A stretch of 64,000 nucleotides of DNA from Strigamia acuminata (taxonomy: Eukaryota > Arthropoda > Chilopoda > Geophilomorpha > Linotaeniidae): the NCBI GenBank assembly GCA_949358305.1, contig OX442314.1:64799369-64863368 (forward strand), read 5' to 3'. Below are positions 34,721 to 45,600 of this stretch, in pieces (positions within the stretch are counted from its first letter, which is position 1; every line of letters begins with the position of its first letter). The translations under genes and the position numbers were made by a program. Below the pieces are notes generated by a model. The model was given only the letters and a program-made list of their open reading frames with translations, was not told where the DNA came from and did no database searches.

Positions 34721-34726
34721 AATAAA
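34721..34726 (+). terminator. Poly(A) signal in C1 LTR
   Basis: AATAAA, with the matching one in the 3' LTR at 42367-42372. C2 has AACATT at this place and only an ATTAAA variant upstream (48098-48103). Confidence 0.5.
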
Positions 34727-35004
34727 CATGATGGCTTGTGAGTAGAGAGCTTTGCCTGCTCTCCTCCTCCCTGGGAGCCCGGAATTTCTACCCAGCAGCT
34801 AAAGAGGTTTTGCCAATCACTTCATCTAAATGCAGTTAGGCCTAGTTTCATGCAGTCAGGCCTAATCCTTCTTCAAGTTAGGCTTGGGCTCAGAGAAAGG
34901 ATTTCAGCTTGTTTCATCAACCACTATACAGTCTCGGGCGGTTTCCAGAGTTTGGTGACCAATTCGCCAGTCCTCCCCTGTGAGATCCAAGGTTGTTTGC
35001 TACA

Positions 35005-35747
35005 GGGAGCTGTTTTTTGGTGCCGTGATACCAGGATTTCATGCGCGTGTGTACAGCGCGCATGAAAAAGAGGTCATTTGGACGTTCAGCAAGTGATTCA
35101 AGTGGTTTGGTGCGTGCCAGTTGGTTCGTTTGTACGGCTGGTTCCGTGAGCGGCCGGCATCAAGTGCGCACGCCAGAGAGTCACGTGAGAGCGGCCATTG
35201 ACGTCCTGAGTCTGCCAAGTCATACACAACGCAATGTGCAAGTTGAACAGCTACAGCCTGAAAGAAGAAGAACAGTTTTAGTTTTTAAAGTGTTTTTTGG
35301 TGGGCTGTTTTTTGGGTTTTTTGATGTGTCCCTTCTGGGGGGAGGGGAAGTGTGCATTTTCGTGTTTAAGTTAAAGTTTAAGTTTTTCTCCACTATAACT
35401 GCTTAGGCAGGGGAGATTTAGATAGCCTAGTAGTTAAAAGAGTCTGCTTGACAGCTTAGAGTTTTTGGGTGTTGCACCACTCAAATCCTTAGGAATTTAG
35501 AGAGTTTAGCAGTTAACAGGAATTAGTCTACTATAGGAATTAGAGACTGGGTGTTGCGCCACTCAGATCTTTAGTAGTATAGAGTTTACAGTGAGTCTGT
35601 CTGTATATCATTCAGATCACTAGCGGTTTAGTTGAGCAGTTAGTGTATTTGGTCATTGTTTGTCCAAATATCACCTGTGTTTAGAGTTGTGTGTCTTTGG
35701 TTTTTGACTGACTGATTGTCTTCACTTTCTGCCATTCCAGGTTTGAC
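35005..35747 (+). other. C1 leader with altered primer-binding site
   Basis: 743 bp. The probable primer-binding site (35018-35035) reads TGGTGCCGTGATACCAGG, two bases (TA) longer than in C2. It contains an imperfect repeat around GGTGTTGCACCACTC and GGTGTTGCGCCACTC. It ends in a strong-looking 3' splice site (pyrimidine-rich stretch, CCATTCCAG at 35732-35740) seven bases before the gag ATG. A 121-codon frame (35041-35406) is the distal half of the upstream frame intact in C2. Confidence 0.75.
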
Positions 35748-38700
35748 ATGGCTACAGGAGGTGGATCGAGGTCAGGTTCAGGGAGAACAACGCCAACAAC
35801 GGTTGAGCAACAACCGCCGGAAGAAATGGACGTGTTGTCTGGGAGGTTCACGACTTTGGGGATCTCTTTGGACGCGCTTTTGAGAAGGTCCTTGACGCTA
35901 AAAGATACCGGCGAGCTGGAAGCTGTAGAAATGGCTGCAGATGAACAGATGATGAGAATGATAAACGACCTGAACACGATGCAGCCCAACCTGACAAGAG
36001 ATCAGTACTTAGCAAATCTAAGGGAAATCGAAGAGTTAGAGACACCGATTTCGGTTCTTAAGCACAGAACCCGAATGTCAAAGAAGTTCGTGACGCATTG
36101 GTCAGCAAATCCAGCAAATGCTTCAGCGTTAACGACCAGTACGTCTCAGAGTTCGATTTTGAACCAGACCTTGTCGCAATCGACAAGAAGGCATAATAAT
36201 GCAAAGCTTCCTAAGTTGGAAATGCGGAAATTCAATGGAGATGTGACGACATTTCGTCCCTTCCTAAGCAGCTTTGATTCTGCTGTTCACAGCAACCCTG
36301 ATTTATCAGAAATTGAGAAGTTGCAATACTTGCAGTCGCTGTGCACGGGAGAAGCTGCCATGCTGATCTCTGCATTCCCTTTAGTGGACGGTAATTACAA
36401 TTTGGCAAGAGAAGAGTTGGAACGTTCCTACGGGGACGATGAAGCCCAGAGAGTGGCATTGGTCAAGTCCATAAGGGATATGAAACAGGTTACGGAATTG
36501 CATCCGGTCAAAGCTGTCCGTACACAGTTGACCAAGGTGTCCACTGCTATCCGCTTGCTGGAGCAGTTGAGCGTTCCAGTACAGACTGCTGGTCTGCTTC
36601 TGGCACCCGACGTGCTGAGGAAATTTCCACCTGCCATGGTGATGAGGTTTTACCAGCAGCAAGGGGCTAAGACCTCAAATTTAGTGACAATCTTGAATTT
36701 CTTTGCGGCTGAAGTTCAGCTCTTGGAGCAGATGGAAGATGTCATGGGGGCAGGAGGTCTTGCAATTAAGAAAGACAAGTCTGGAAGTTCCGACAAGGAT
36801 AAGGATCAACGCAAGGGCACGATGTCCACCTGCGCTACGTCCAAAAAAGCCAAAGAGTCTTTTAGCCCAAAGCTGACCGTGGAAAGCGCAATTTGCATTT
36901 TTTGCAAAGAAGGTCATGCTAACACTTTCTGTAGGAAAGAAATGAGCGTGGCAGAGAAGACCACGATTATTCAACAGAACCGACTTTGCTTCAATTGCCT
37001 GCAAGAGGGACACAGGGCAATGCGGTGCCAGGTTAAAACCAGCTGCAGGACTTGCGGCGGACGACATCATTCGTCCATCTGCAGGAAATTGAACACAGGA
37101 AGTGGAGGTGGGATAGAGAAGCCCAAGGACGTGAGCGCGAACGTTTCCTTGGCGATCTCCTCAACACTTCAGTTGATGATATTCACAGCGGAGTTAAAAA
37201 CAAAGTCTGGAGGTTCGCACACGATCCGTGGCATGTTAGATCCGGGCAGCCATCGGTCCTACATTTTAAAGAGTGTAGCCGACCGGATACGGTTGAAGAG
37301 TTGTGGGTCAATCGAAGCCACAGCCCAACGCCTCAATGAAGAGGATAATGCTGGATCGACGTCTTACGACGTTTACAAGCTACTCCTTCAGTCTAGACAC
37401 GGAGCCAGAGAGCTCAAGGTGACGGCTTTAAGTGCAAGAAGCCTACCGCATGTGTATGGGATAGCCAGCCCTGATACCATTCAGAAAGTTAAAGATTTGG
37501 GGTTCGAATTGGCTGAAGACTTACCTTCGACTGCGGGCAATGTTGATATCTTGCTTGGAGTTGATGTTTGGTGGGAAATCTGCCTTGACGGACGAAAGCG
37601 ATTGGATAACCGCTTGGGTTTGGTCAATACCATTTTTGGGTGGGTGTTGTCCGGAGCCGCTGGGTCGACAGATGTCTTCTCAGAGAGCTCGCGTGACGTG
37701 TCTTGCTGCAACACCTGTGAGATTAAGACTGGCCATGATTTGGAAAAGCTTTGGAGTTTGGAGGCTGTTGGTATTACCGCTGGCGAACGCGATTCAGATT
37801 TTGTTCGAGATCGCTTTGAGAAGTCGCACAAGCGAATGGAGGATGGTCGCTACCAAGTTTGCTTGCCCTTCAACAATAAGATCGGGGCTTTGGAATCAAA
37901 CTGGGAGTTGGCTCTGAACCAACTATCACATACGCTTAGGCGAATTGATAGTAACCGCGACCACAAGGAACGTTATAACAAAGCCATGTGGGACTACGTC
38001 AAGGAAGAGCACGCGGAAGTAGTACCTCTTGCAGAGAGATACAAGAAAACTGGAGTTTATGTTATCCCGCACCATCCAGTGATCAAGGAGGACCGGGAAA
38101 CGACCAAGTTCCGTGTCGTTTTCAACGCGTCGTCGGCGAGGAAGGGGCTACCTTCGCTGAACGACTGTCTGTATCCTGGCCCTTCTTTAAATCCGGATAT
38201 TGTCCCAGTTATGATCCGTTTCCGCCTTTTTTGTGTAGTGGCGATAGCAGACATCAAGCAGGCTTTCCTGCAAGTGCTGATTAATCCTGACCACTGCGAT
38301 TTCTTGCGGTTCCTTTGGGTCTCAGAAGAATATTTCCAAGAAGGATATTCTTGGCAGAATTTGTGGGATCACCTGGTCGTTTTAAGAATGATAGTCGTCC
38401 CTTTCGGGGTGAATTCGTCGCCATTCTTGTTGTGCGCTGTCATCCGCGCGCAAGGGCGATTGTATTTGGTGCTTTTCCCCAAAGAGGCAGACGCCCTTGA
38501 TAAGGGCATCTACATGGACGATTTGACGTCCGGGGCCGATGGAACCCAAGAGACAGTTAGGCACTGTGTCAATCTACGCAGGATCCTTGACGAGGGAAAG
38601 ATGCCTCTCGTCAAGTGGGCAGCATCAAAGGCAGAAGTCTTTGATGCACTCAAAGACAAGGATTTCCACATGCGTGCAGACAAGTTTGAAGATCTAGGAG

Positions 38701-41024
38701 TTGTCAAGATGCTGGGCATCCTTTGGAGCGTCCAAGATGATACGCTAATGTTCAGGATCCCGACCGGTGTTGAGATTCCCCAGTCAAGGAGGGGCATTCT
38801 GTCATTATTGGCATCAGTCTTCGACCCCTTGGGGTTGATAGCTCCAGTCATTTTGCGGATGAAGCTACTTTTACAGAGTATGTGGGGTCGCGACATCAAA
38901 TGGGACGACATAATCTCCGAAGAGAACCGACAGATAGTGGCAAAATGGTACGCCGATCTTCAGCGCCTCACCGAAGCCCGGGTGAAGCGTTGGATGGGGA
39001 CGTACTCGGGCCAAGAAATGGACATTGACGTCTTTTGCGTCGCAAGTCCACAAGCGTACGGGTGCGCGATCTACGTTCGAGCTGCGTCAGGCGCGACCCA
39101 ACTGCTCTTGAGCAAAAGCAGAATTGCCCCCACCACCAAGTTGACTTTGCCACGCCTAGAATTGACCGCAACTGTTGTAGGAGTCCGGATGGTGGAGTAC
39201 ATCCTAGAGGATTTCCTACCAGGTTATCCAATTGGGAAGATAAGGTATTACTCAGACTCAATGGTTGCGCTCGGGTGGTTGAAGTCAGATAAGAACAGGT
39301 GGAAGCCATATGTCTCCAACAGAGTGGCAGAAGTTCTTGAAAAGTCAAGTCCGAGTCAGTGGGCATACGTCCCGACGGACCGGAATCCAGCGGACGTATT
39401 GACACGCCCATGCGAGGCAAAGAACCTTTTGGCCAACCGTCTCTGGTGGGACGGGCCCGGTCAGTTGGAAGACCTCGCGGACGAACCTGAGGACGTTGAC
39501 CTCCCAATGGAAGAGGCAAAAAAGGAAAAGGTAGCTTTGGTTGCGTCAGATGGAGAAGCGCATATGTGCGAGGTTTTCAAGCGATTTAGTAGTTTTAATC
39601 GCCTCGTGCGAGTTTTCGCGCTCATGCGGCGCTGGCTTCCTTTTTTCGCCCGCGGGAGGGACCTCGAGGTTCTCGAGATAGAAGTTGCCGAGGAAAGAGT
39701 CATCCGCTTGGCTCAGGTCTTGAGTTTTCCAGACGAAAGACAAGCCGCAATGTTGAAAGAGAAAGTGGCAAAGGGCTCTATCCTGAAAAATTTCGACATT
39801 TTTCTGGATGAGAGAGATTTACTAAGACTAAGGAGCCGTCTAGGGAAGTCAGCGCTTCCTTTTGACGAGGTATTTCCCATCATTTTACACCCGGATAGTT
39901 GGGTAACAAGACTAATCATCAAGAAGGTTCACTTGCAGCTCCTGCATGGTGAGCTAAGTGAGACGTTTTACCGGTTGAGAGACAAGTATTGGATTGTAAG
40001 AGGACGCCGAACGGTCAAGGCTGTGATCCGGAGTTGCTTGGTCTGCAAACGAGAGCGGTTGGAACGCAATAACCCAGCCACTGGTGACCCTCCTATGGAG
40101 CGCGTCACGCCGGCAGCCCCGTTCCAGCATACAGGAATTGACCACCTCGGCCCTCTCACAGTCAAGCATAAGGAGAAAGAAAGAAAAGTCTATATTCTGT
40201 TGTTTACCTGCCTAGTAACACGAGCGATCCATTTGGAAGTCTCTGAGAACCTTTCGGTGGAAAAGTTCCTTCTGGCCTTCCGTCGTTTCGGCGCCAGATT
40301 TGGGTACCCGGCGAAAGTGTTCTCCGACAACTCCAAAACTTTCGAGCGAGGAAGCCAGGAGATACAGTCGTGGGGTAAATTGCTGACCAAGGATGGGATC
40401 CGGACGTTCCTTTCGGAGAAGAGAGTGGTTTGGTCGTTCATCCCACCATTGTCACCTTGGGCTGGAGGAGCCTGGGAGAGACTTGTGCGTTCGGTGAAAG
40501 ATAAACTACGTAAGATGCTGCTGCGTAGGACTGTAGACTTGGAGACGCTTCAGACGCTAGCCGTCGAGATAAGCTCCGTGCTTAACTCAAGGCCCCTGTC
40601 TTACGTACATGAGGAGGTTGACGGCGGGAGAATTCTCAGCCCTGAGAACTTTCTCACTGGAGGAATGCCCAAGTGGGTTATCAACCGTCCACTGCACGCG
40701 ATAGAGAAGAAAGACCTACGGAGATTGGATAGAAAAAGACGACTTTTCGTTTGGGAGTTCTGGCGGATTTGGCGCGAGAGTTACCTGAAACAGCTAAGAA
40801 ATTTTCATGAAGTCAAGGGCGACTCCCGTTTCAAGAATCCGGAAGTCGACCAGATAGTCTTGCTAGAAAAGGTCGGCTGCAATCCGTACTTCTGGCCGCT
40901 GGCACGGGTCATCGAAGTCCTACCAGGCGAAGATGGTTTTGTGCGCGTCGTGAGAGTGGTTACAGCCAATGGAAAGGAATATCGACGCTCGGTCAAACAC
41001 GTAAGGGCTTTGGAGCTGGACTAG
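35748..41024 (+). CDS. gag-pol: C1 gag-pol polyprotein
   Basis: 1758 residues, open throughout, ATG in good context (G at -3 and +4). Domains: DUF1759 gag about 152-310; CCHC knuckles 383-395, 414-427 and 433-445; DUF1758 protease with DPGS at 498-501 and LLGVDVWW 602-609; reverse transcriptase with catalytic D835 and YMDD 922-925; RNase H about 1090-1220; integrase HHCC H1395, H1400, C1430 and C1433; DDE D1465, D1527 and E1577; DUF5641 about 1660-1758. In RNase H the first catalytic aspartate of the D-E-D-D set (positions 1098, 1138, 1170, 1216) is valine: codon 39039-39041 is GTC, and every other copy in the window has Asp. The enzyme set is otherwise intact, so this copy probably cannot complete reverse transcription alone. 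Confidence 0.96.
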   Translation: MATGGGSRSGSGRTTPTTVEQQPPEEMDVLSGRFTTLGISLDALLRRSLTLKDTGELEAVEMAADEQMMRMINDLNTMQPNLTRDQYLANLREIEELETPISVLKHRTRMSKKFVTHWSANPANASALTTSTSQSSILNQTLSQSTRRHNNAKLPKLEMRKFNGDVTTFRPFLSSFDSAVHSNPDLSEIEKLQYLQSLCTGEAAMLISAFPLVDGNYNLAREELERSYGDDEAQRVALVKSIRDMKQVTELHPVKAVRTQLTKVSTAIRLLEQLSVPVQTAGLLLAPDVLRKFPPAMVMRFYQQQGAKTSNLVTILNFFAAEVQLLEQMEDVMGAGGLAIKKDKSGSSDKDKDQRKGTMSTCATSKKAKESFSPKLTVESAICIFCKEGHANTFCRKEMSVAEKTTIIQQNRLCFNCLQEGHRAMRCQVKTSCRTCGGRHHSSICRKLNTGSGGGIEKPKDVSANVSLAISSTLQLMIFTAELKTKSGGSHTIRGMLDPGSHRSYILKSVADRIRLKSCGSIEATAQRLNEEDNAGSTSYDVYKLLLQSRHGARELKVTALSARSLPHVYGIASPDTIQKVKDLGFELAEDLPSTAGNVDILLGVDVWWEICLDGRKRLDNRLGLVNTIFGWVLSGAAGSTDVFSESSRDVSCCNTCEIKTGHDLEKLWSLEAVGITAGERDSDFVRDRFEKSHKRMEDGRYQVCLPFNNKIGALESNWELALNQLSHTLRRIDSNRDHKERYNKAMWDYVKEEHAEVVPLAERYKKTGVYVIPHHPVIKEDRETTKFRVVFNASSARKGLPSLNDCLYPGPSLNPDIVPVMIRFRLFCVVAIADIKQAFLQVLINPDHCDFLRFLWVSEEYFQEGYSWQNLWDHLVVLRMIVVPFGVNSSPFLLCAVIRAQGRLYLVLFPKEADALDKGIYMDDLTSGADGTQETVRHCVNLRRILDEGKMPLVKWAASKAEVFDALKDKDFHMRADKFEDLGVVKMLGILWSVQDDTLMFRIPTGVEIPQSRRGILSLLASVFDPLGLIAPVILRMKLLLQSMWGRDIKWDDIISEENRQIVAKWYADLQRLTEARVKRWMGTYSGQEMDIDVFCVASPQAYGCAIYVRAASGATQLLLSKSRIAPTTKLTLPRLELTATVVGVRMVEYILEDFLPGYPIGKIRYYSDSMVALGWLKSDKNRWKPYVSNRVAEVLEKSSPSQWAYVPTDRNPADVLTRPCEAKNLLANRLWWDGPGQLEDLADEPEDVDLPMEEAKKEKVALVASDGEAHMCEVFKRFSSFNRLVRVFALMRRWLPFFARGRDLEVLEIEVAEERVIRLAQVLSFPDERQAAMLKEKVAKGSILKNFDIFLDERDLLRLRSRLGKSALPFDEVFPIILHPDSWVTRLIIKKVHLQLLHGELSETFYRLRDKYWIVRGRRTVKAVIRSCLVCKRERLERNNPATGDPPMERVTPAAPFQHTGIDHLGPLTVKHKEKERKVYILLFTCLVTRAIHLEVSENLSVEKFLLAFRRFGARFGYPAKVFSDNSKTFERGSQEIQSWGKLLTKDGIRTFLSEKRVVWSFIPPLSPWAGGAWERLVRSVKDKLRKMLLRRTVDLETLQTLAVEISSVLNSRPLSYVHEEVDGGRILSPENFLTGGMPKWVINRPLHAIEKKDLRRLDRKRRLFVWEFWRIWRESYLKQLRNFHEVKGDSRFKNPEVDQIVLLEKVGCNPYFWPLARVIEVLPGEDGFVRVVRVVTANGKEYRRSVKHVRALELD

Positions 41025-41076
41025 CGTGGTCGAGTCGCTTAGGCCGGCTGTCCGCTTCTTTTTCGGCTGGCAGCGA
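41025..41076 (+). other. C1 polyprotein stop to 3' LTR; degenerate plus-strand priming region
   Basis: 52 bp ending TTCTTTTTCGGCTGGCAGCGA before the LTR. There is no purine run; a pyrimidine run and a GGCTGGCAGCG-type motif occupy the place where a polypurine tract is expected. Element B has TTTTTTCGCCGGCAGCGC at the same place. Confidence 0.6.
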
Positions 41077-42650
41077 TGTTGCGAGCAAGAACGCAACAAA
41101 AAAGATCTGGAGATTTCACGTTGTTCATCTTCGGAAAGAAAGAAAAGGCTTTTTAATTTTGTTGTCAAGTTTGAATAGAGTTTTTACACATATCTGACAT
41201 GTCCATTTGGTGTGCTGCTTTGTTGACACGATCCTAGAAGTTCAAGGGGGTTGCCACTTCGCCTGCCACACCTGGAATGTTTGAAAGTTGTGTTTTTAGT
41301 CTTTTGTAATTGTCTTATGTGTCTTTTTCACTTTTATGTGTTATTTATAGGATTTGTAAGTTCTCTCCTGTTTCCAGTTCACTTGCGAAGGAGATAGGCG
41401 TGCATCGGCAAGATGGTCGCCATAGCGCAAGTGAACTGGGAGACGGGAAGAACCTGAAATAAGCACAATTGCAGTTTTAGTGCTTGTTTTACTTGTAATT
41501 TAATTTATACTAACTTGTATTGGTGTTTAAGGTAGTCCACAGGTGTCTTGGGTCGCTGGATGGACGTTGGACATCATTTGTGAGCGTTTGCGAGCGTCGG
41601 GCGTGAGCGCACGCCTTGCGACGCCTCTCGTGGTCGTGTGGGTTCTGCAAATGAGTTGAATTGGTCGGGTTTCAATGTCCAAGCACTGGGAAAGTTGTAC
41701 TGACCGTTCTAGGACGCAGATCCATCGTTGAGAAGGCCTGTGAGTCGCTTGCGACCTTGTTTGGCTCCATTCACGTCATTTTGGCAGTTGCATGGTCGCC
41801 ATCTTAGATTTGGTGCTGCACTGGTGCCCTGTTATTGTTTCTTTTGGGGTTTTATTGGAACCTGGACGTAGGGAATATATACTAGTTATTGTTTGTATAT
41901 TTACCAATATTAGTTGTTATTAATCTAAGCTTTTACCTTTGTTATTGCATGGTTGTTAAGGGGTTAAAACTGTGACACGTTGCGCCCTCTGTTGGTGGTG
42001 ATTGGGTTTGGGCTAAGCATTGTGTTTTGAGTGTAACTAATGTTAGTTTTAGCCTTTGAATTATCTGTTAAGTTTAAGTGAAGTGCTGTTTGCACAGGTC
42101 ATAATGTTATCAAGGTGTTAGGTTAAGTTTTGCCTTTACTTATGTTAAGTTTGACATCTGTTGTAGAAATACGGAAACCTTGTTGGCACTATTGTTATTA
42201 TTCAAATCTGTATTGTTTGGTCACTGACATTTATTGTAATCAGGTGACCAGTTGTTAAGAGTAGGTTGCTAAAGAAGCAACAGTTGTTATCAGTTGTTAA
42301 GTATTAAATCCAGTTGATATTTTTCCTCCTTCTTTGGATAATTTATTCCTGGGTTTCTTTTACTTCAATAAACATGATGGCTTGTGAGTAGAGAGCTTTG
42401 CCTGCTCTCCTCCTCCCTGGGAGCCCGGAATTTCTACCCAGCAGCTAAAGAGGTTTTGCCAATCACTTCATCTAAATGCAGTTAGGCCTAGTTTCATGCA
42501 GTCAGGCCTAATCCTTCTTCAAGTTAGGCTTGGGCTCAGAGAAAGGATTTCAGCTTGTTTCATCAACCACTATACAGTCTCGGGCGGTTTCCAGAGTTTG
42601 GTGACCAATTCGCCAGTCCTCCCCTGTGAGATCCAAGGTTGTTTGCTACA
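41077..42650 (+). repeat. C1 3' LTR
   Basis: 1574 bp, apparently identical to 33431-35004. Ends GTTTGCTACA and is followed by ACAC and satellite. Confidence 0.96.
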
Positions 42651-45600
42651 ACACTTTTGATCTCATCACAGTTGACTTAGCACAAACACCACAAGATCAA
42701 TGTCTCTGAATGTTCAGAAATAGTGTTTAAACCTTACTAGAAGCCTTCAATGTAAGTTTTAGCAACATCCAAGCAATGATTTTGGGAGAATACACTTTTG
42801 ATCTCATCACAGTTGACTTAGCACAAACACCACAAGATCAATGTCTCTGAATGTTCAGAAATAGTGTTTAAACCTTAGTAGAAGCCTTCAATGCAAGTTT
42901 TAGCAACATCTAAGCAATGGTTTGGGAGAATAGATTTTTGATCTCATTACAGTTGACTTAGCACAAACACCACAAGTTCAATGTCTCAGAATGTTCAGAT
43001 ATAGTGTTTAAACCTTACTAGAAGCCTTCAATGCAAGTTTTAGCAACATCCTAGCAACGATTTGGGAGAATAGACTTTTGATCTCATCACAGTTGACTTA
43101 GCACAAACACCACAAGATCAATGTCTCTGAATGTTCAGAAATAGTGTTTAAACCTTAGTAGAAGCCTTCAATGCAAGTTTTAGCAACATCTTAGCAACGA
43201 TTTGGGAGAATAGACTTTTGATCTCATCACAGTTGACTTAGCACAAACACCACAAGACCAATGTCTCTGAATGTTCAGAAATAGTGTTTAAACCTTACTA
43301 GAAGCCTTCAATGCAAGTTTTAGCAACATCCTAGCAACGATTTGGAAGAATACACTTTTGATCTCATCACAGTTGACTTAGCACAAACACCACAAGATCA
43401 ATGTCTCTGAATGTTCAGAAATAGTGTTTAAACCTTAGTAGAAGCATTCAATGTAAGTTTTAGCAACATCCAAGCAATGATTTTGGGAGAATAGACTTTT
43501 GATCTCATCACAGTTGACTTAGCACAAACACCACAAGACCAATGTCTCTGAATGTTTAGATATAGTGTTTAAACCTTACTAGAAGCCTTTAATGCAAGTT
43601 TTAGCAACATCCTAGCAACGATTTGGAAGAATACACTTTTGATCTCATCACAGTTGACTTAGCACAAACACCACAAGATCAATGTCTCTGAATGTTCAGA
43701 AATAGTGTTTAAACCTTAGTAGAAGCCTTCAATGCAAGTTTTAGCAACATCCAAGCAATGATTTTTGAGAACGGACTTTGGAGCTCATTTGATATCACAG
43801 TTGACTTGGCACAAACACCACAAGACCAATGTCTCTGAATGTTCAGAAATAGTGTGTAAACCTTACTAGAAGCCTTCAATGCAAGTTTTAGCAACATCTA
43901 AGCAATGATTTTGGAGAATAGACTTTTGATCTCATCACAGTTGACTTGGCACAAACACCACAAGTCCAATGTCTCAGAATGTTCAGATATAGTGTTTAAA
44001 CCTTACTAGAAACCTTCAATGCAAGTTTTAGCAACATCCTAGCAACGATTTGGGAGAATAGACTTTTGATCTCATCACAGTTGACTTAGCACAAACACCA
44101 CAAGATCAATGTCTCTGAATGTTCAGAAATAGTGTTTAAACCTTACTAGAAGCCTTCAATGTAAGTTTTAGCAACATCCAAGCAATGATTTTGGGAGAAT
44201 ACACTTTTGATCTCATCACAGTTGACTTAGCACAAACACCACAAGACCAATGTCTCTGAATGTTTAGATATAGTGTTTAAACCTTACTAGAAACCTTCAA
44301 TGCAAGTTTTAGCAACATCCTAGCAACGATTTGGGAGAATAGACTTTTGATCTCATCACAGTTGACTTAGCACAAACACCACAAGACCAATGTCTCTGAA
44401 TGTTTAGATATAGTGTTTAAACCTTACTAGAAGCCTTCAATGCAAGTTTTAGCAACATCCTAGCAACGATTTGGGAGAATAGACTTTTGATCTCATCACA
44501 GTTGACATAGCACAAACACCACAAGATCAATGTCTCTGAATGTTCAGAAATAGTGTTTAAACCTTAGTAGAAGCCTTCAATGTAAGTTTTAGCAACATCC
44601 AAGCAATGATTTTGGGAGAATACACTTTTGATCTCATCACAGTTGACTTAGCACAAACACCACAAGATCAATGTCTCTGAATGTTCAGAAATAGTGTTTA
44701 AACCTTACTAGAAGCCTTCAATGTAAGTTTTAGCAACATCCAAGCAATGATTTTGGGAGAATACACTTTTGATCTCATCACAGTTGACTTAGCACAAACA
44801 CCACAAGATCAATGTCTCTGAATGTTCAGAAATAGTGTTTAAACCTTAGTAGAAGCCTTCAATGCAAGTTTTAGCAACATCTAAGCAATGGTTTGGGAGA
44901 ATAGATTTTTGATCTCATTACAGTTGACTTAGCACAAACACCACAAGTTCAATGTCTCAGAATGTTCAGATATAGTGTTTAAACCTTACTAGAAGCCTTC
45001 AATGCAAGTTTTAGCAACATCCTAGCAACGATTTGGGAGAATAGACTTTTGATCTCATCACAGTTGACTTAGCACAAACACCACAAGATCAATGTCTCTG
45101 AATGTTCAGAAATAGTGTTTAAACCTTAGTAGAAGCCTTCAATGTAAGTTTTAGCAACATCCAAGCAATGATTTTGGGAGAATACACTTTTGATCTCATC
45201 ACAGTTGACTTAGCACAAACACCACAAGATCAATGTCTCTGAATGTTCAGAAATAGTGTTTAAACCTTACTAGAAGCCTTCAATGTAAGTTTTAGCAACA
45301 TCCAAGCAATGATTTTGGGAGAATACACTTTTGATCTCATCACAGTTGACTTAGCACAAACACCACAAGATCAATGTCTCTGAATGTTCAGAAATAGTGT
45401 TTAAACCTTAGTAGAAGCCTTCAATGCAAGTTTTAGCAACATCTAAGCAATGGTTTGGGAGAATAGATTTTTGATCTCATTACAGTTGACTTAGCACAAA
45501 CACCACAAGTTCAATGTCTCAGAATGTTCAGATATAGTGTTTAAACCTTACTAGAAGCCTTCAATGCAAGTTTTAGCAACATCCTAGCAACGATTTGGGA

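Larger units (their letters stand above)
33431..35004 (+). repeat. C1 5' LTR
   Basis: 1574 bp, from TGTTGCGAGC to GTTTGCTACA. The first 22 bases form a hairpin (TGTTGCG and CGCAACA, 8-base loop). Inside: a 14-bp inverted repeat (33728-33741 and 33780-33793) enclosing an AAGATGGTCGCC core, a second YY1-type core on the minus strand (34148-34159), TATATA near 34230 and AATAAA at 34721-34726. Confidence 0.96.
33431..42650 (+). mobile_element. C1: full-length family-C BEL/Pao retrotransposon
   Basis: 9220 bp with 1574-bp LTRs (33431-35004 and 41077-42650) that looked identical wherever I compared them. The 4-bp target duplication is ACAC (33427-33430 and 42651-42654). Insertion is in a satellite monomer and recent by LTR identity. 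The polyprotein is fully open, but an RNase H catalytic aspartate is replaced by valine. Confidence 0.97.

Noticed and set aside
35681-41168. Antisense frames of 60-183 codons opposite the C polyproteins
   Set aside because: Shadows of the GC-richer coding frame; they recur at the same places opposite both copies only because the sense gene is conserved.
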